Position numbers and translations under genes: made by a program. Positions 16,000 through 24,232 of a stretch of 64,000 nt of DNA are shown here, piece by piece (position 1 is the first letter of the stretch; every line of letters begins with the position of its first letter). This DNA is from Colimorpha_A sp045540115. GTDB taxonomy: Bacteria > Bacillota > Clostridia > Oscillospirales > CAG-272. Below the pieces are notes generated by a model, which saw only the letters and a program-made list of their open reading frames with translations, was not told the origin of the DNA and did not search any database. Location: NCBI GenBank assembly GCA_045540115.1, contig JAZQGR010000066.1:16580-80579 (forward strand), in the 5' to 3' direction.

Positions 16000-16315
16000 T
16001 ATTTTTTTCGCATTTCTTTTCTCGTGAAAATGAAACAAGCAGTTTTGCTTCGCAAACCTGCGCAAAGAAACACGCCAAGGAGACAACCGGCAAAATTGCG
16101 CGAGCGAATTTTGCACGTTTTCTCCTTTGGAAACCTCTTTCGATTTGCGCGAAAAACTTAAAAGTTTTGCGTAAAACCGACGAGCGAATGCGAGGCGTGA
16201 AGTTTCTTTTGAAGATTCCAGAAGAAACTTTTCTTTGCGCTCAAAGAAAAGTTTCTTTGGCACCGTTCTTTGGTCACCTTTCTTGGGTGAGCAAGAAAGG
16301 TGATAAAAGAATATT
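16000..16315. repeat. Palindrome-rich intergenic element
   Basis: Non-coding stretch between galM and efp, strongly biased in composition. It holds at least two long perfect stem-loops: GAAACTTTTCTTTG (16224-16237), loop CGCT, its complement at 16242-16255; and TCACCTTTCTTG (16274-16285), loop of 6, complement at 16292-16303. Further GAAAGAAAC/TTTGCGC-type words recur to the left. The short ORFs across it on both strands show no protein-like pattern. It resembles a dispersed palindromic element rather than a gene; the outer limits are my estimate. Confidence 0.65.
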
Positions 16316-16423
16316 ACCGTTAAAATTATATCTCAATAAATGAAAAAAGTCAATCGCACATTAAAAATCCCCTTAAAAATCTCAAAAAAACGTTACTTCT
16401 TTGCCAAAATGTCAAAAAACCTA

Positions 16424-16452
16424 TTGCAAAATAATAAAAAATAAGGTACAAT
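16424..16452 (+). promoter_or_regulatory. Promoter of efp
   Basis: TTGCAA (16424-16429), 17-bp spacer, TACAAT (16447-16452), then TTGGAGGAAT before the ATG. Confidence 0.8.
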
Positions 16453-16496
16453 AGTATTTGTGAAAATAATGTTTATTCATTTGGAGGAATAATAAT

Positions 16497-17054
16497 ATGG
16501 TTACAGCCGGAGATTTCAGAAACGGTCTTACCTTTGACATGGACGGAAATGTAATGCAGGTAGTTGAATTCCAGCACGTTAAGCCCGGAAAAGGCGCCGC
16601 TTTTGTCCGCACAAAGATCAAGAACGTAATTACAGGATCGGTTATTGAGAGAACCTTCTCTCCTACCGATAAGTTCGAGAACGCATACATCGAAAGAAAG
16701 GAAATGGAATACCTTTACAGCGATGGCGAGCTCTACTACTTCATGGATATCGAGACTTACGAGCAGACTCCCCTTGAGGCGTCCAAGCTCGACGATAACT
16801 TCCGTTTCGTTAAGGAAAATATGACTTGTAAGATCCTTTCCTACAAGGGCAACGTATTCTCCGTTGAGCCCCCCACGTTTGTTGAGCTTGAGGTTACCGA
16901 TACCGAGCCCGGATTCAAGGGAGATACCGCTACCGGTACAACCAAGCCCGCTACTCTTGAGACCGGTGCTACCGTTAAGGTTCCGCTCTTCATTGACATC
17001 GGAGACGTTCTTAAGATCGATACCCGCACGGGCGAATATATCGAGCGCGCATAA
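16497..17054 (+). CDS. efp: Elongation factor P
   Basis: 185 aa, standard length, three beta-barrel domains. It rescues ribosomes stalled on polyproline. The tip loop of the KOW-like domain I reads HVKPGKGAAFVR with Lys32, the position modified in Bacillus EF-P. Domain II has the usual NVITGSVIERTFSPTDKFENA and domain III ends FIDIGDVLKIDTRTGEYIER. Codon use is strongly biased toward a few codons, as expected for a highly expressed translation factor. Own promoter and terminator. Confidence 0.98.
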   Translation: MVTAGDFRNGLTFDMDGNVMQVVEFQHVKPGKGAAFVRTKIKNVITGSVIERTFSPTDKFENAYIERKEMEYLYSDGELYYFMDIETYEQTPLEASKLDDNFRFVKENMTCKILSYKGNVFSVEPPTFVELEVTDTEPGFKGDTATGTTKPATLETGATVKVPLFIDIGDVLKIDTRTGEYIERA

Positions 17055-17064
17055 CTGAAATTTA

Positions 17065-17096
17065 AACGCCGATGGGAGCCCCTGTCGGCGTTTTTC
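17065..17096 (+). terminator. Terminator after efp
   Basis: AACGCCGA..TCGGCGTTTTT stem-loop with T run. Confidence 0.9.
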
Positions 17097-17126
17097 TGTA
17101 ATTTTTTAATAATGGAGGAAACTAAA

Positions 17127-17474
17127 GTGAACATTACCGAAAAGACCGCATATCTTAAGGGCCTGCTTGCAGGACTTAATATCGACGAGAGCAAGCCTGA
17201 GGGCAAGCTCCTGACTGCTATCGTTGAAACTCTCGATGAGATGGCAAACGAAATCGCTGACCTTGGCGACGTAGCTGAGTACCTTGAGGACTATATAGAC
17301 GAGGTCGACCACGATCTCGGAGACCTCGAGACCGAGTACTATGACATCTACGATGAAGATGACGACGACGATGACGATGATTACTGCTTCTGCGACGACT
17401 GCGACGAGGAGGACTGCACCGACTGCATCCTTTGCGACGAGGACGACGAGGCAGAGACCGAGGACGAGGAATAA
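17127..17474 (+). CDS. CD1247-type acidic protein with Cys-rich tail
   Basis: 115 aa from GTG 17127, chosen because GGAGG at 17114-17118 lies 8 bp upstream and because homologues begin MNITEKxAYLKGL; the frame is also open from ATG 17112. The helical N-terminal domain (about 1-65, ITEKTAYLKGLLAGL..TAIVETLDEMANEIADLGD) is the conserved clostridial CD1247 N-terminal domain. The tail is an extreme acidic stretch (about ten Asp/Glu in a row) with a CFCDDCDEEDCTDCILCDED Cys cluster that could bind a metal such as zinc. Function is not established. It has its own terminator, and a strong codon bias like efp suggests high expression. Confidence 0.8.
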   Translation: MNITEKTAYLKGLLAGLNIDESKPEGKLLTAIVETLDEMANEIADLGDVAEYLEDYIDEVDHDLGDLETEYYDIYDEDDDDDDDDYCFCDDCDEEDCTDCILCDEDDEAETEDEE

Positions 17475-17492
17475 TCCTTAAAAGCAAACGCG

Positions 17493-17533
17493 CGCCCCTT
17501 ACCGAAATGAATAATCGGCAAGGGGCGTTTTTT
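17493..17533 (+). terminator. Terminator between the CD1247-type gene and the GH123-like cluster
   Basis: CGCCCCTTACCGA..TCGGCAAGGGGCG stem (one mismatch) followed by TTTTTT. It ends only 30 bp before the next start codon, leaving no room for a promoter in between. Confidence 0.88.
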
Positions 17534-17562
17534 AAAACGTGAGATATCGGAGGTGCCGCATT

Positions 17563-19050
17563 GTGAGTACTGAAATACCGTCTGTATCTATCTGGACAAG
17601 ACACAGCTACGATAAGATACGCGTCGAAACGAGAACACCCAAAAACGCAAAGACGAGCTATACGGCTTATCTTGCCAAAAACGAGACTTCGGGCGTGAAT
17701 ATTGCCCTCCGCTCAGAAGCGGACACGGAGCTCCTTAATTTCAAGGTGCTTTCGGGAGAGAACGAATACGTAAAGGTGGAAATATTCCACGTCGAAAAGA
17801 TCCTGAAGCTGAAGGGAAAATATTGGACGGATCCTGCGTGTCCGCTCGGGCCTGACAAGTCCTTCCGCCTCGAAAAGAAAAAGACTATGGCTATCCTTGC
17901 CGACTTCAGGACGGACGTTAACACCCCCGCAGGCGATTACGCCTACGAGCTCGGAGTGACAGACGAAAGGGGAGATATCGTTTGTAAGGTCGATATCACC
18001 GTTCACGTCTGGAATTTTGCGATGCCGACCGCGCCGAGGTTTCAGACGGCGATGGGAAATCATTTCGGACAGCTTGAACACTACGAAATGCTCCTTGAAC
18101 ACAACCTGACACCCTATACGATCCCGTACGATCTTCTCGATGAGCGCGCAGACAAATATTTGTCTGACCCGCGTGTGACGTCCTTTAAGATCCCGACGGA
18201 TTTTGGCGATGAAAATATTATAGAAAAGCTTACCGCTTACTATAATAAAATAAAGGAAAACCCCGAATGGCGGAGCAAGGCGTATTTTTACCCGATCGAC
18301 GAGCCGTCGTCAGTCGAGGAGCTTGATCGCTTTGAAAACCGATGCAAAAAGCTCCGCGAGCTTTTCCCGGATATTAAAATCACGGTTCCTTACTATAAGG
18401 ATCTTCAGATATCGCCCGACCTCGACCAGATCGACTTTATGAGCAGGTATATAGATCTCCATTGTCCGAAGCTTGCCCTCTGGGATGACGATCAGGTATA
18501 TAACGAGGAACAGATCAAGAGGTATCCCTCCTTCGCATCCCGAATGAAGGCCTTGCAGGAAAAGGGTGATACCGTCTGGGCGTACGTTTGTAACTATCCT
18601 CTTGCTCCTTATCTCAACGTAAAGGTCGACGACGAGGGAATTGTCAGCCGCGTTCTTTTCTGGCAGTTCTACCAAAGAGATATAGACGGCTTCCTTTACT
18701 GGCAATCCTCGTGGTACGGCGCGCTCGGAAACGGTGAAAACCCTTGGGATAGCGTAGACACCTTCCGTAACGGCATTTACGGCGACGGAATACTCATTTA
18801 CACGGGTACGGGAGCAGGGCTTCCGAGAAGCACGCCGATTGCTTCCATACGCTTGAAGATCATGCGTGACGGCCTTGCGGATATCGAGCTTCTTTATATG
18901 GCTGAGGAGCTCTTCGGCCGTGAATGGGTGGATAAAAGAGTGAACAAGGTGACAAAGACGCTTAAAAGCGTTGACGTTTCGTCCGACAAATTTGCCGCCA
19001 TTCGCGTTGAGATCGGTAACGCGATAGAATCCGCACTCAACAAAAAATAA
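17563..19050 (+). CDS. GH123-like (former DUF4091) protein, copy 1, no signal peptide
   Basis: 495 aa from GTG 17563 (GGAGG at 17549-17553, spacing 9). N-terminal beta-sandwich domain (about 5-165, ending VHVWNFAMP), then a TIM-barrel domain of the GH123/DUF4091 type. The Asp-Glu pair in YFYPIDEPSS (Asp246-Glu247) corresponds to the substrate-assisted catalytic pair of GH123 exo-beta-N-acetylgalactosaminidases. Other shared blocks are DLHCPKLALWDD, WAYVCNYPLAPYLN and GIYGDGILIYTG. Unlike copies 2-4 it has no signal or lipobox and should stay in the cytoplasm. The 3' end differs from the near-identical ends of copies 2-4. Copy 2 starts 19 bp downstream, so they form an operon. Activity is inferred from fold and motif. 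Confidence 0.85.
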   Translation: MSTEIPSVSIWTRHSYDKIRVETRTPKNAKTSYTAYLAKNETSGVNIALRSEADTELLNFKVLSGENEYVKVEIFHVEKILKLKGKYWTDPACPLGPDKSFRLEKKKTMAILADFRTDVNTPAGDYAYELGVTDERGDIVCKVDITVHVWNFAMPTAPRFQTAMGNHFGQLEHYEMLLEHNLTPYTIPYDLLDERADKYLSDPRVTSFKIPTDFGDENIIEKLTAYYNKIKENPEWRSKAYFYPIDEPSSVEELDRFENRCKKLRELFPDIKITVPYYKDLQISPDLDQIDFMSRYIDLHCPKLALWDDDQVYNEEQIKRYPSFASRMKALQEKGDTVWAYVCNYPLAPYLNVKVDDEGIVSRVLFWQFYQRDIDGFLYWQSSWYGALGNGENPWDSVDTFRNGIYGDGILIYTGTGAGLPRSTPIASIRLKIMRDGLADIELLYMAEELFGREWVDKRVNKVTKTLKSVDVSSDKFAAIRVEIGNAIESALNKK

Positions 19051-19069
19051 CTACTTTCAGGAGATAATT

Positions 19070-20641
19070 ATGAAAAAAATAATCAGCGCACTTCTTTCAA
19101 TCATAATGATCGCGACGGTTTTCGCATCCTGCGACAAAAAGGAGCCGACAGACAAAAAACCGAGCACGTCAGGTGACGGCGAAACTCTCGTTATGTGGAC
19201 TGCACACAGCTACGATAAGCTCCGTACCGAAATGAAAGCTCCCGCAAATCCTCAGACCGAGTACACCGTTTCGCTCGCTAAAAATGAGACCGAAAGCGCG
19301 AACATCGGTATCCGTACAAATTTCGATACCAAGCTTCTTAATTTCAAGCTTCTTTCGGGTGATAACGAGCATATCGAAGTTGAGATCTTCCACGTTATGG
19401 AGATCCTTAAGTCCAAGCGTAAGCAGTGGACCGATCCCACAGCTCCCCTCGGCCCCGGCAAGCGCTTCAAGATAAATAAGGACGAGACGATGGCGATCCT
19501 TGTCGACTTCAAGACTACCGCCGACACCCCCGCAGGCGACTACGTTTATGAGTTCGGTGTAACCGACTCGAAGGGCGTTGTCCTCAACAAGGTCAAGATC
19601 ACGGTTCACGTCTGGAATTTCGCTATGCCGGAGGGACACAAGTTCCAAAGCGCTGTCGGTAATCACCGCGAAAACTACGAAATGCTTCTCGAGCATAATC
19701 TGAGCGGCTACGATCTGCCCTGCGATATCCTCGATCCCGAGGCTGATGCATATATGTCCGATCCTCGCGTGACCTCCTTCAGAATCCCGCTCGACTACGG
19801 CAGAGAGGACAACATCGAAAGAGCAACCGCTTATTACAATAAGATCAAGGAAAACCCTGTATGGCTTGCCAAGGCATACTTCTATCCGATCGACGAACCG
19901 TCGGACGCCGAGGCACTTGAAAAGTTCGAAGCTCGTTGCAAGGAGCTCCGCCAGCTCTTCCCCGAGGTAAAGATCACGGTTCCTTATTACAAGAACCTTC
20001 AGATAACCCCCGAGCTCGACCAGATCGACTTCATGGATAAATACATTGATCTCCATTGCCCGAAGCTCGCGCTCTGGAACGAGGATCAGATATACGATGA
20101 CTATCAGATGACAAAATATCCGACCTTCGACGAAAGAATGGAGGCGCTTCAGGCAAAGGGCGAGACCGTTTGGGCTTACGTTTGTAACTATCCCGAAGCA
20201 CCCTTCCTTAACGTTAAGGTCGATGATGAGGGAATCGTTTCCCGAGTTCTATTCTGGCAGTTCTATCAGAGAAGCATAGAAGGCTTCCTATACTGGCATT
20301 CCTCCTATTACGCTATGCTCGGTAACGGCGGAAATCCGTGGGGCAGTGTTGACACCTTCCAGAACGGCATCTACGGCGACGGAATCCTCATTTACACCGG
20401 TACCGGTGCAGGACTTGGACAGAATACACCTGTCGCTTCTATCCGTCTGAAGATAATTCGCGACGGTATCGACGATATCGAGCTTCTCTATATGGCAGAG
20501 GAGCTGTTCGGACGCGAGTGGGTTGACGAGAGAGCCGATAAGGTCTCGAAGTCGCTTACCACCGTCGACGTAACAAGCGATCAGTTTGCCGCCCTCCGTA
20601 TAGAGATCGGCAACGCCATCGAAAAAGAGCTCAACAAATAA
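19070..20641 (+). CDS. GH123-like lipoprotein, copy 2
   Basis: 523 aa. Lipoprotein signal MKKIISALLSIIMIATVFASC (lipobox FASC, Cys21) and a Lys/Glu/Pro/Thr linker, so it is anchored on the outer face of the membrane. The rest parallels copy 1: beta-sandwich ending VHVWNFAMP, barrel with FYPIDEPSD (Asp275-Glu276), LHCPKLALWNED, VWAYVCNYPEAP and FLYWHSSYY. Expected role: release of terminal N-acetylgalactosamine (or a related amino sugar) from host or bacterial glycans at the cell surface. Its SD (AGGAG) lies in the 19-bp gap after copy 1, and a GC-rich terminator follows. Codon use is more biased than in copy 1, suggesting higher expression. Confidence 0.87.
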   Translation: MKKIISALLSIIMIATVFASCDKKEPTDKKPSTSGDGETLVMWTAHSYDKLRTEMKAPANPQTEYTVSLAKNETESANIGIRTNFDTKLLNFKLLSGDNEHIEVEIFHVMEILKSKRKQWTDPTAPLGPGKRFKINKDETMAILVDFKTTADTPAGDYVYEFGVTDSKGVVLNKVKITVHVWNFAMPEGHKFQSAVGNHRENYEMLLEHNLSGYDLPCDILDPEADAYMSDPRVTSFRIPLDYGREDNIERATAYYNKIKENPVWLAKAYFYPIDEPSDAEALEKFEARCKELRQLFPEVKITVPYYKNLQITPELDQIDFMDKYIDLHCPKLALWNEDQIYDDYQMTKYPTFDERMEALQAKGETVWAYVCNYPEAPFLNVKVDDEGIVSRVLFWQFYQRSIEGFLYWHSSYYAMLGNGGNPWGSVDTFQNGIYGDGILIYTGTGAGLGQNTPVASIRLKIIRDGIDDIELLYMAEELFGREWVDERADKVSKSLTTVDVTSDQFAALRIEIGNAIEKELNK

Positions 20642-20650
20642 TCTGACCGT

Positions 20651-20677
20651 GCGGGCGGATTTATCCGCCCGCCTTTT
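20651..20677 (+). terminator. Terminator after copy 2
   Basis: GCGGGCGGA-TTTA-TCCGCCCGC then CTTTTT. The same stem recurs after copy 4. Confidence 0.88.
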
Positions 20678-20710
20678 TGAACTAAAGCTATGACGCTTTC
20701 AGGAGAAACT

Positions 20711-22267
20711 ATGAAAAAAATACTCAGTACGATTTTAGCAACGTTGACGCTTATGCCCGCTTTTGTCTCCTGTTCAGGTGGCGGCGGAGTCGAAAATCAG
20801 CCGAAGGAGCCGACGATTTCTATGTGGGCAGGACACGGTTACGATAAACTCCGCGAGGAGATGAGTATGCCCGACGATGCAAGCACGGATCATATCGTAT
20901 ATATCGCAAAGAACGAGAGCGAGGCGGCAAATATCGCGCTCCGCTCCGACGCTGATACCGAGCTTCTTAATTTCAAGGTCGTTTCGGGAAATAACGAGCA
21001 CGTTTCGGTTTCCGTATATCACGCAAGACCTGTTCTGAAGCTGAAAAGAAAGGTATATACCGATCCGCTGGCGCCTCTCGGTGCAGGCTCTCGTTTCAAG
21101 CTTGAAGCCGATAAAACAATGGCGATCCTCGTTGATTTCAAGACGACGGCAGAAACTCCCGCGGGCGATTATCTTTATGAGTTTGCGGTGACTGACTCGA
21201 AGGGTAACGTTCTGAATAAGGTGAAGATAACCCTTCACGTATGGAATTTCGCAATGCCCGAGGACGTTACCTTCCAGACCTCGATAGGCGGAAATATTCA
21301 TAAGACGCTTTACGATCTGCTCCTTGAGCATAATATGTGCGAGCGTCAGCTCCCCTACGATATTCTCGATCCGCGCGCCGACGAATATATGTCGAACCCG
21401 CGCGTGACCGCCTTCAGGATCCCCTTCTGGGACGGTAACACCTCCGATGAAAAGCTTGTCGAGTATTATAATAAGCTTAAGACGAACCCCGTTTGGTTCG
21501 AAAAGGCATTCTTCTATCCCGTCGACGAGCCGTCGACTCCCGAAGCGGCAAAGAAGCTGACCGATTACTGTGTTCACTTAAGCGAGCTTTGCCCCGGCAT
21601 CAGAATAACCTCCCCCTATTATAAGAACGTACAGATGACTCCCGAGCTCGACCAGATCGACTATATGGATCAGTATATGGATCTTCATTGTCCCAAGCTT
21701 TCAAACTGGGACGACGACACTATATACAGTGCCGAGCAGAAGGAAAGATACCCCTCCTTCGCTGACAGAATGACGGCAATGCAGGAGAAGGGCGAGACGG
21801 TATGGACATACGTTTGCAACTATCCGCTCGCGCCTTACCTTAACGTAAAGGTCGATGATGAGGGACTTGGAAGCCGCGTTCTTTTCTGGCAGATGTATCA
21901 GAGAAATATCGAGGGCTTCCTATATTGGAACAGCTGTTACTATTCAAGGCTTCCCAATAACGACCCGTGGTCGAGCGTAGATACCTTCGGAAACGGTATC
22001 TACGGCGACGGAATCCTCGTTTATCCCGGTGCCGAGATCGGCGCTCCCGGAACATATCTTCCGTCGATCAGACTCAAGATAATGCGCGACGGTATCGAGG
22101 ATATAGAGCTGCTTTATCTTGCGGAGAATATGTTCGGACGCGAGTGGGTTGACGAGAGGGCAAACAAGGTTTCGAAGTCGCTTACCACCGTCGACGTAAC
22201 GAGTGACGAGCTCGCCGCCCTCCGTATAGAGATCGGCAACGCTATCGAAAAAGAAATGAATAAATAA
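20711..22267 (+). CDS. GH123-like lipoprotein, copy 3
   Basis: 518 aa from ATG 20711 (AGGAG 6 bp upstream); the ATG at 20690 is in frame but lies upstream of that SD. Lipobox FVSC with Cys21 followed by a Ser/Gly linker. Same two-domain plan; catalytic pair Asp272-Glu273 in FFYPVDEPST. It differs from copy 2 in the region before the barrel (DVTFQTSIGGNIHKT) and in the substrate-side loop FWDGNTSDEK, so specificity may differ. The last ~130 bp are nearly identical to copies 2 and 4. It shares a transcript with copy 4, whose start is 36 bp downstream. Confidence 0.86.
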   Translation: MKKILSTILATLTLMPAFVSCSGGGGVENQPKEPTISMWAGHGYDKLREEMSMPDDASTDHIVYIAKNESEAANIALRSDADTELLNFKVVSGNNEHVSVSVYHARPVLKLKRKVYTDPLAPLGAGSRFKLEADKTMAILVDFKTTAETPAGDYLYEFAVTDSKGNVLNKVKITLHVWNFAMPEDVTFQTSIGGNIHKTLYDLLLEHNMCERQLPYDILDPRADEYMSNPRVTAFRIPFWDGNTSDEKLVEYYNKLKTNPVWFEKAFFYPVDEPSTPEAAKKLTDYCVHLSELCPGIRITSPYYKNVQMTPELDQIDYMDQYMDLHCPKLSNWDDDTIYSAEQKERYPSFADRMTAMQEKGETVWTYVCNYPLAPYLNVKVDDEGLGSRVLFWQMYQRNIEGFLYWNSCYYSRLPNNDPWSSVDTFGNGIYGDGILVYPGAEIGAPGTYLPSIRLKIMRDGIEDIELLYLAENMFGREWVDERANKVSKSLTTVDVTSDELAALRIEIGNAIEKEMNK

Positions 22268-22303
22268 AGGCTTTGAATCTATTCAAACGAAAGGAGATAT
22301 ACA

Positions 22304-23902
22304 GTGAAAAGATTATTATCAGCATTATTTGTAGTGACTATGTTAATTACTCTGCTTGCCTCCTGCGATAAAAAGGAACCGGAAAAGAAAGAGGATCCGG
22401 CTCCTGACGTTCATGCCGTTTCCGTCTGGGTTGCTCACGGCTTTGATAAGCTTCGAACCGAGTCGACAGCGCCTGAAAACGCTAAGACCGAGCATACGGT
22501 TTACGTCGCGAAAAACGAAAGCGAGGGCGTTCATATCGGAATACGCTCTGATTCTCATACGGGACTTAGCCGTTTCGTGATGCTTTCGGGCGAAAATGAG
22601 AATATCAGCTGCAGCTATTATCAGGTTAAGGAGATCCTGAACCTCGATGGCAAGCAGTGGACGGATCCTCTTGCTCAGATTGATCCGAACAAGCGATTCA
22701 GACTTACAAAGGACGAGACGATGGCGGTCTACGTTGACTTTAAGACAACGTCACAGACGCCGGCAGGAGAGTACGATTACGAATTTGCTCTTATCGATTC
22801 AAATAACAACGTTATGGGAAGGGCGAAGATAACGGTTCACGTCTGGGATTTTGCTATGCCGAAGGAGCTGACTTTCCAAAGTGCGGTAGGAAATACTTCT
22901 TCAAATAAAATATTCCCCGAGGATGTCCACTACGAAATGCTTCTTGAGCATAACCTCAGCGGCTACCGCCTGCCGGTCGACATCCTCTCCGACGAGGCAG
23001 ATGAATATATGTCAAACCCGCGTGTGACCTCGTTCGAAGTGCCCGTTCCGAAAAATAAGGATAACACGATCGACACGGAAAAGATCCGTGCTTACCGCGA
23101 TAAGCTGATAACAGATCCCGTGTGGCTGGAAAAAGCGTATTTTTATCCGATTGATGAGCCGTCCGATCTGAAAAAGCTTGGAGAATTTGAAAACATTTGC
23201 AAGCAGCTTCGCGAGCTGTGCCCCGAAATTAAGATTACTGTCCCTTATTATAAGAACGTTCAGGTAACTCCCGAGCTCGACCAGATTGATTTCATGGATC
23301 AGTACGTTGACCTCCATTGTCCGAAGCTCGCAAGCTGGAATGACGACGTTATTTACAGCGAGGAGCAGAAGGCGAAGTACCCTTCGTTCGCAGAGCGAAT
23401 GAAGGCTCTTCAGAAGAAGGATGAAACAGTCTGGACATACGTTTGTAACTATCCGCTCGCGCCTTATCTTAACGTTAAGGTCAATGATGAAGGAATTGTC
23501 AGCCGTGTTCTCTTCTGGCAGTTCTATCAGAGAGATATAGAGGGCTTCCTGTATTGGCATTCGTCGTACTATTCACAGCTCGGTAACGGCGGAGATCCGT
23601 GGAAGAGCGTCGATACCTTCGGAAACGGCATCTACGGAGACGGAATCCTGCTCTACACAGGCAACGGTATAGGTCTTCCAAAAACAACTCCGGTTCCGTC
23701 GATCAGACTCAAGATAATCCGCGACGGCATCGACGATATTGAGCTTCTCTATATGGCAGAGGAGCTGTTCGGACGCGAATGGGTTGACGAAAGAGCAAAT
23801 AAGGTTTCTAAGTCGCTCACGACCGTCGACGTAACGAGTGACGAGCTTGCCGCCCTCCGTATAGAGATCGGCAACGCTATCGAAAAAGAGCTGAATAAAT
23901 AA
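22304..23902 (+). CDS. GH123-like lipoprotein, copy 4
   Basis: 532 aa from GTG 22304 with AAAGGAG upstream. Lipobox LASC (Cys21) and a Lys/Glu/Pro linker. Two-domain architecture as in its sisters; catalytic pair Asp284-Glu285 in YFYPIDEPSD. It is the longest copy because of inserts such as SNKIFPEDVHYE and VPKNKDNTIDTEKI. It ends the cluster with a stem-loop of the same sequence as after copy 2, so copies 2 and 4 plus their terminators look like products of one duplication history. Surface-anchored glycosidase acting on amino-sugar glycans is the best guess. Confidence 0.86.
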   Translation: MKRLLSALFVVTMLITLLASCDKKEPEKKEDPAPDVHAVSVWVAHGFDKLRTESTAPENAKTEHTVYVAKNESEGVHIGIRSDSHTGLSRFVMLSGENENISCSYYQVKEILNLDGKQWTDPLAQIDPNKRFRLTKDETMAVYVDFKTTSQTPAGEYDYEFALIDSNNNVMGRAKITVHVWDFAMPKELTFQSAVGNTSSNKIFPEDVHYEMLLEHNLSGYRLPVDILSDEADEYMSNPRVTSFEVPVPKNKDNTIDTEKIRAYRDKLITDPVWLEKAYFYPIDEPSDLKKLGEFENICKQLRELCPEIKITVPYYKNVQVTPELDQIDFMDQYVDLHCPKLASWNDDVIYSEEQKAKYPSFAERMKALQKKDETVWTYVCNYPLAPYLNVKVNDEGIVSRVLFWQFYQRDIEGFLYWHSSYYSQLGNGGDPWKSVDTFGNGIYGDGILLYTGNGIGLPKTTPVPSIRLKIIRDGIDDIELLYMAEELFGREWVDERANKVSKSLTTVDVTSDELAALRIEIGNAIEKELNK

Positions 23903-23910
23903 TCAAGCCG

Positions 23911-23938
23911 TGCGGGCGGAGCGATCCGCCCGTATTAT
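23911..23938 (+). terminator. Probable terminator after copy 4
   Basis: CGGGCGGA-GCGA-TCCGCCCG stem; the following TATTATG is only weakly T-rich. Confidence 0.6.
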
Positions 23939-24008
23939 GTTCACTCTATTGTAAACTTCAGGATGCTTGACGACCATACGAACAATGTGGCGAAGCGTTT
24001 GAACGCCC

Positions 24009-24127
24009 TTGTAGGGGCGACCCTTGGGAACCCCCAAAGCTCATTTTATTCGCTTCGGGGAACCCCGATATTGGTCTCCCGTTTGTAAGTGGTGCAAATT
24101 GCGGGCGACCATTGGTCGCCCCTACAA
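24009..24127. mobile_element. MITE-like 119-bp element
   Basis: Perfect 14-bp terminal inverted repeats TTGTAGGGGCGACC / GGTCGCCCCTACAA bound a 119-bp non-coding unit. Its core at 24026-24065 (GGGAACCCCCAAAGCTC..GCTTCGGGGAACCCC) recurs inverted at 7192-7230. No target-site duplication is obvious and no transposase is encoded. It lies between the GH123-like cluster and malQ. Confidence 0.75.
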
Positions 24128-24232
24128 TGTAATTTCAAGCGTTATCGTATGGGTGACCACGTTTCATCCCCGCCATACAAATAACATGGCGAAGAATCTA
24201 CGCAAATTTCAATTCCCAAGGAGATTCCCAAT

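Noticed and set aside
15005..16027. 340-codon open frame on the plus strand
   Set aside because: Antisense to galM, which has all catalytic landmarks and an SD; the opposite frame has none.
15983..16093. 37-codon N-terminal extension of galM
   Set aside because: It runs into palindrome-rich repeat DNA; the ATG at 15982 has GGAGGAG and fits the family start.
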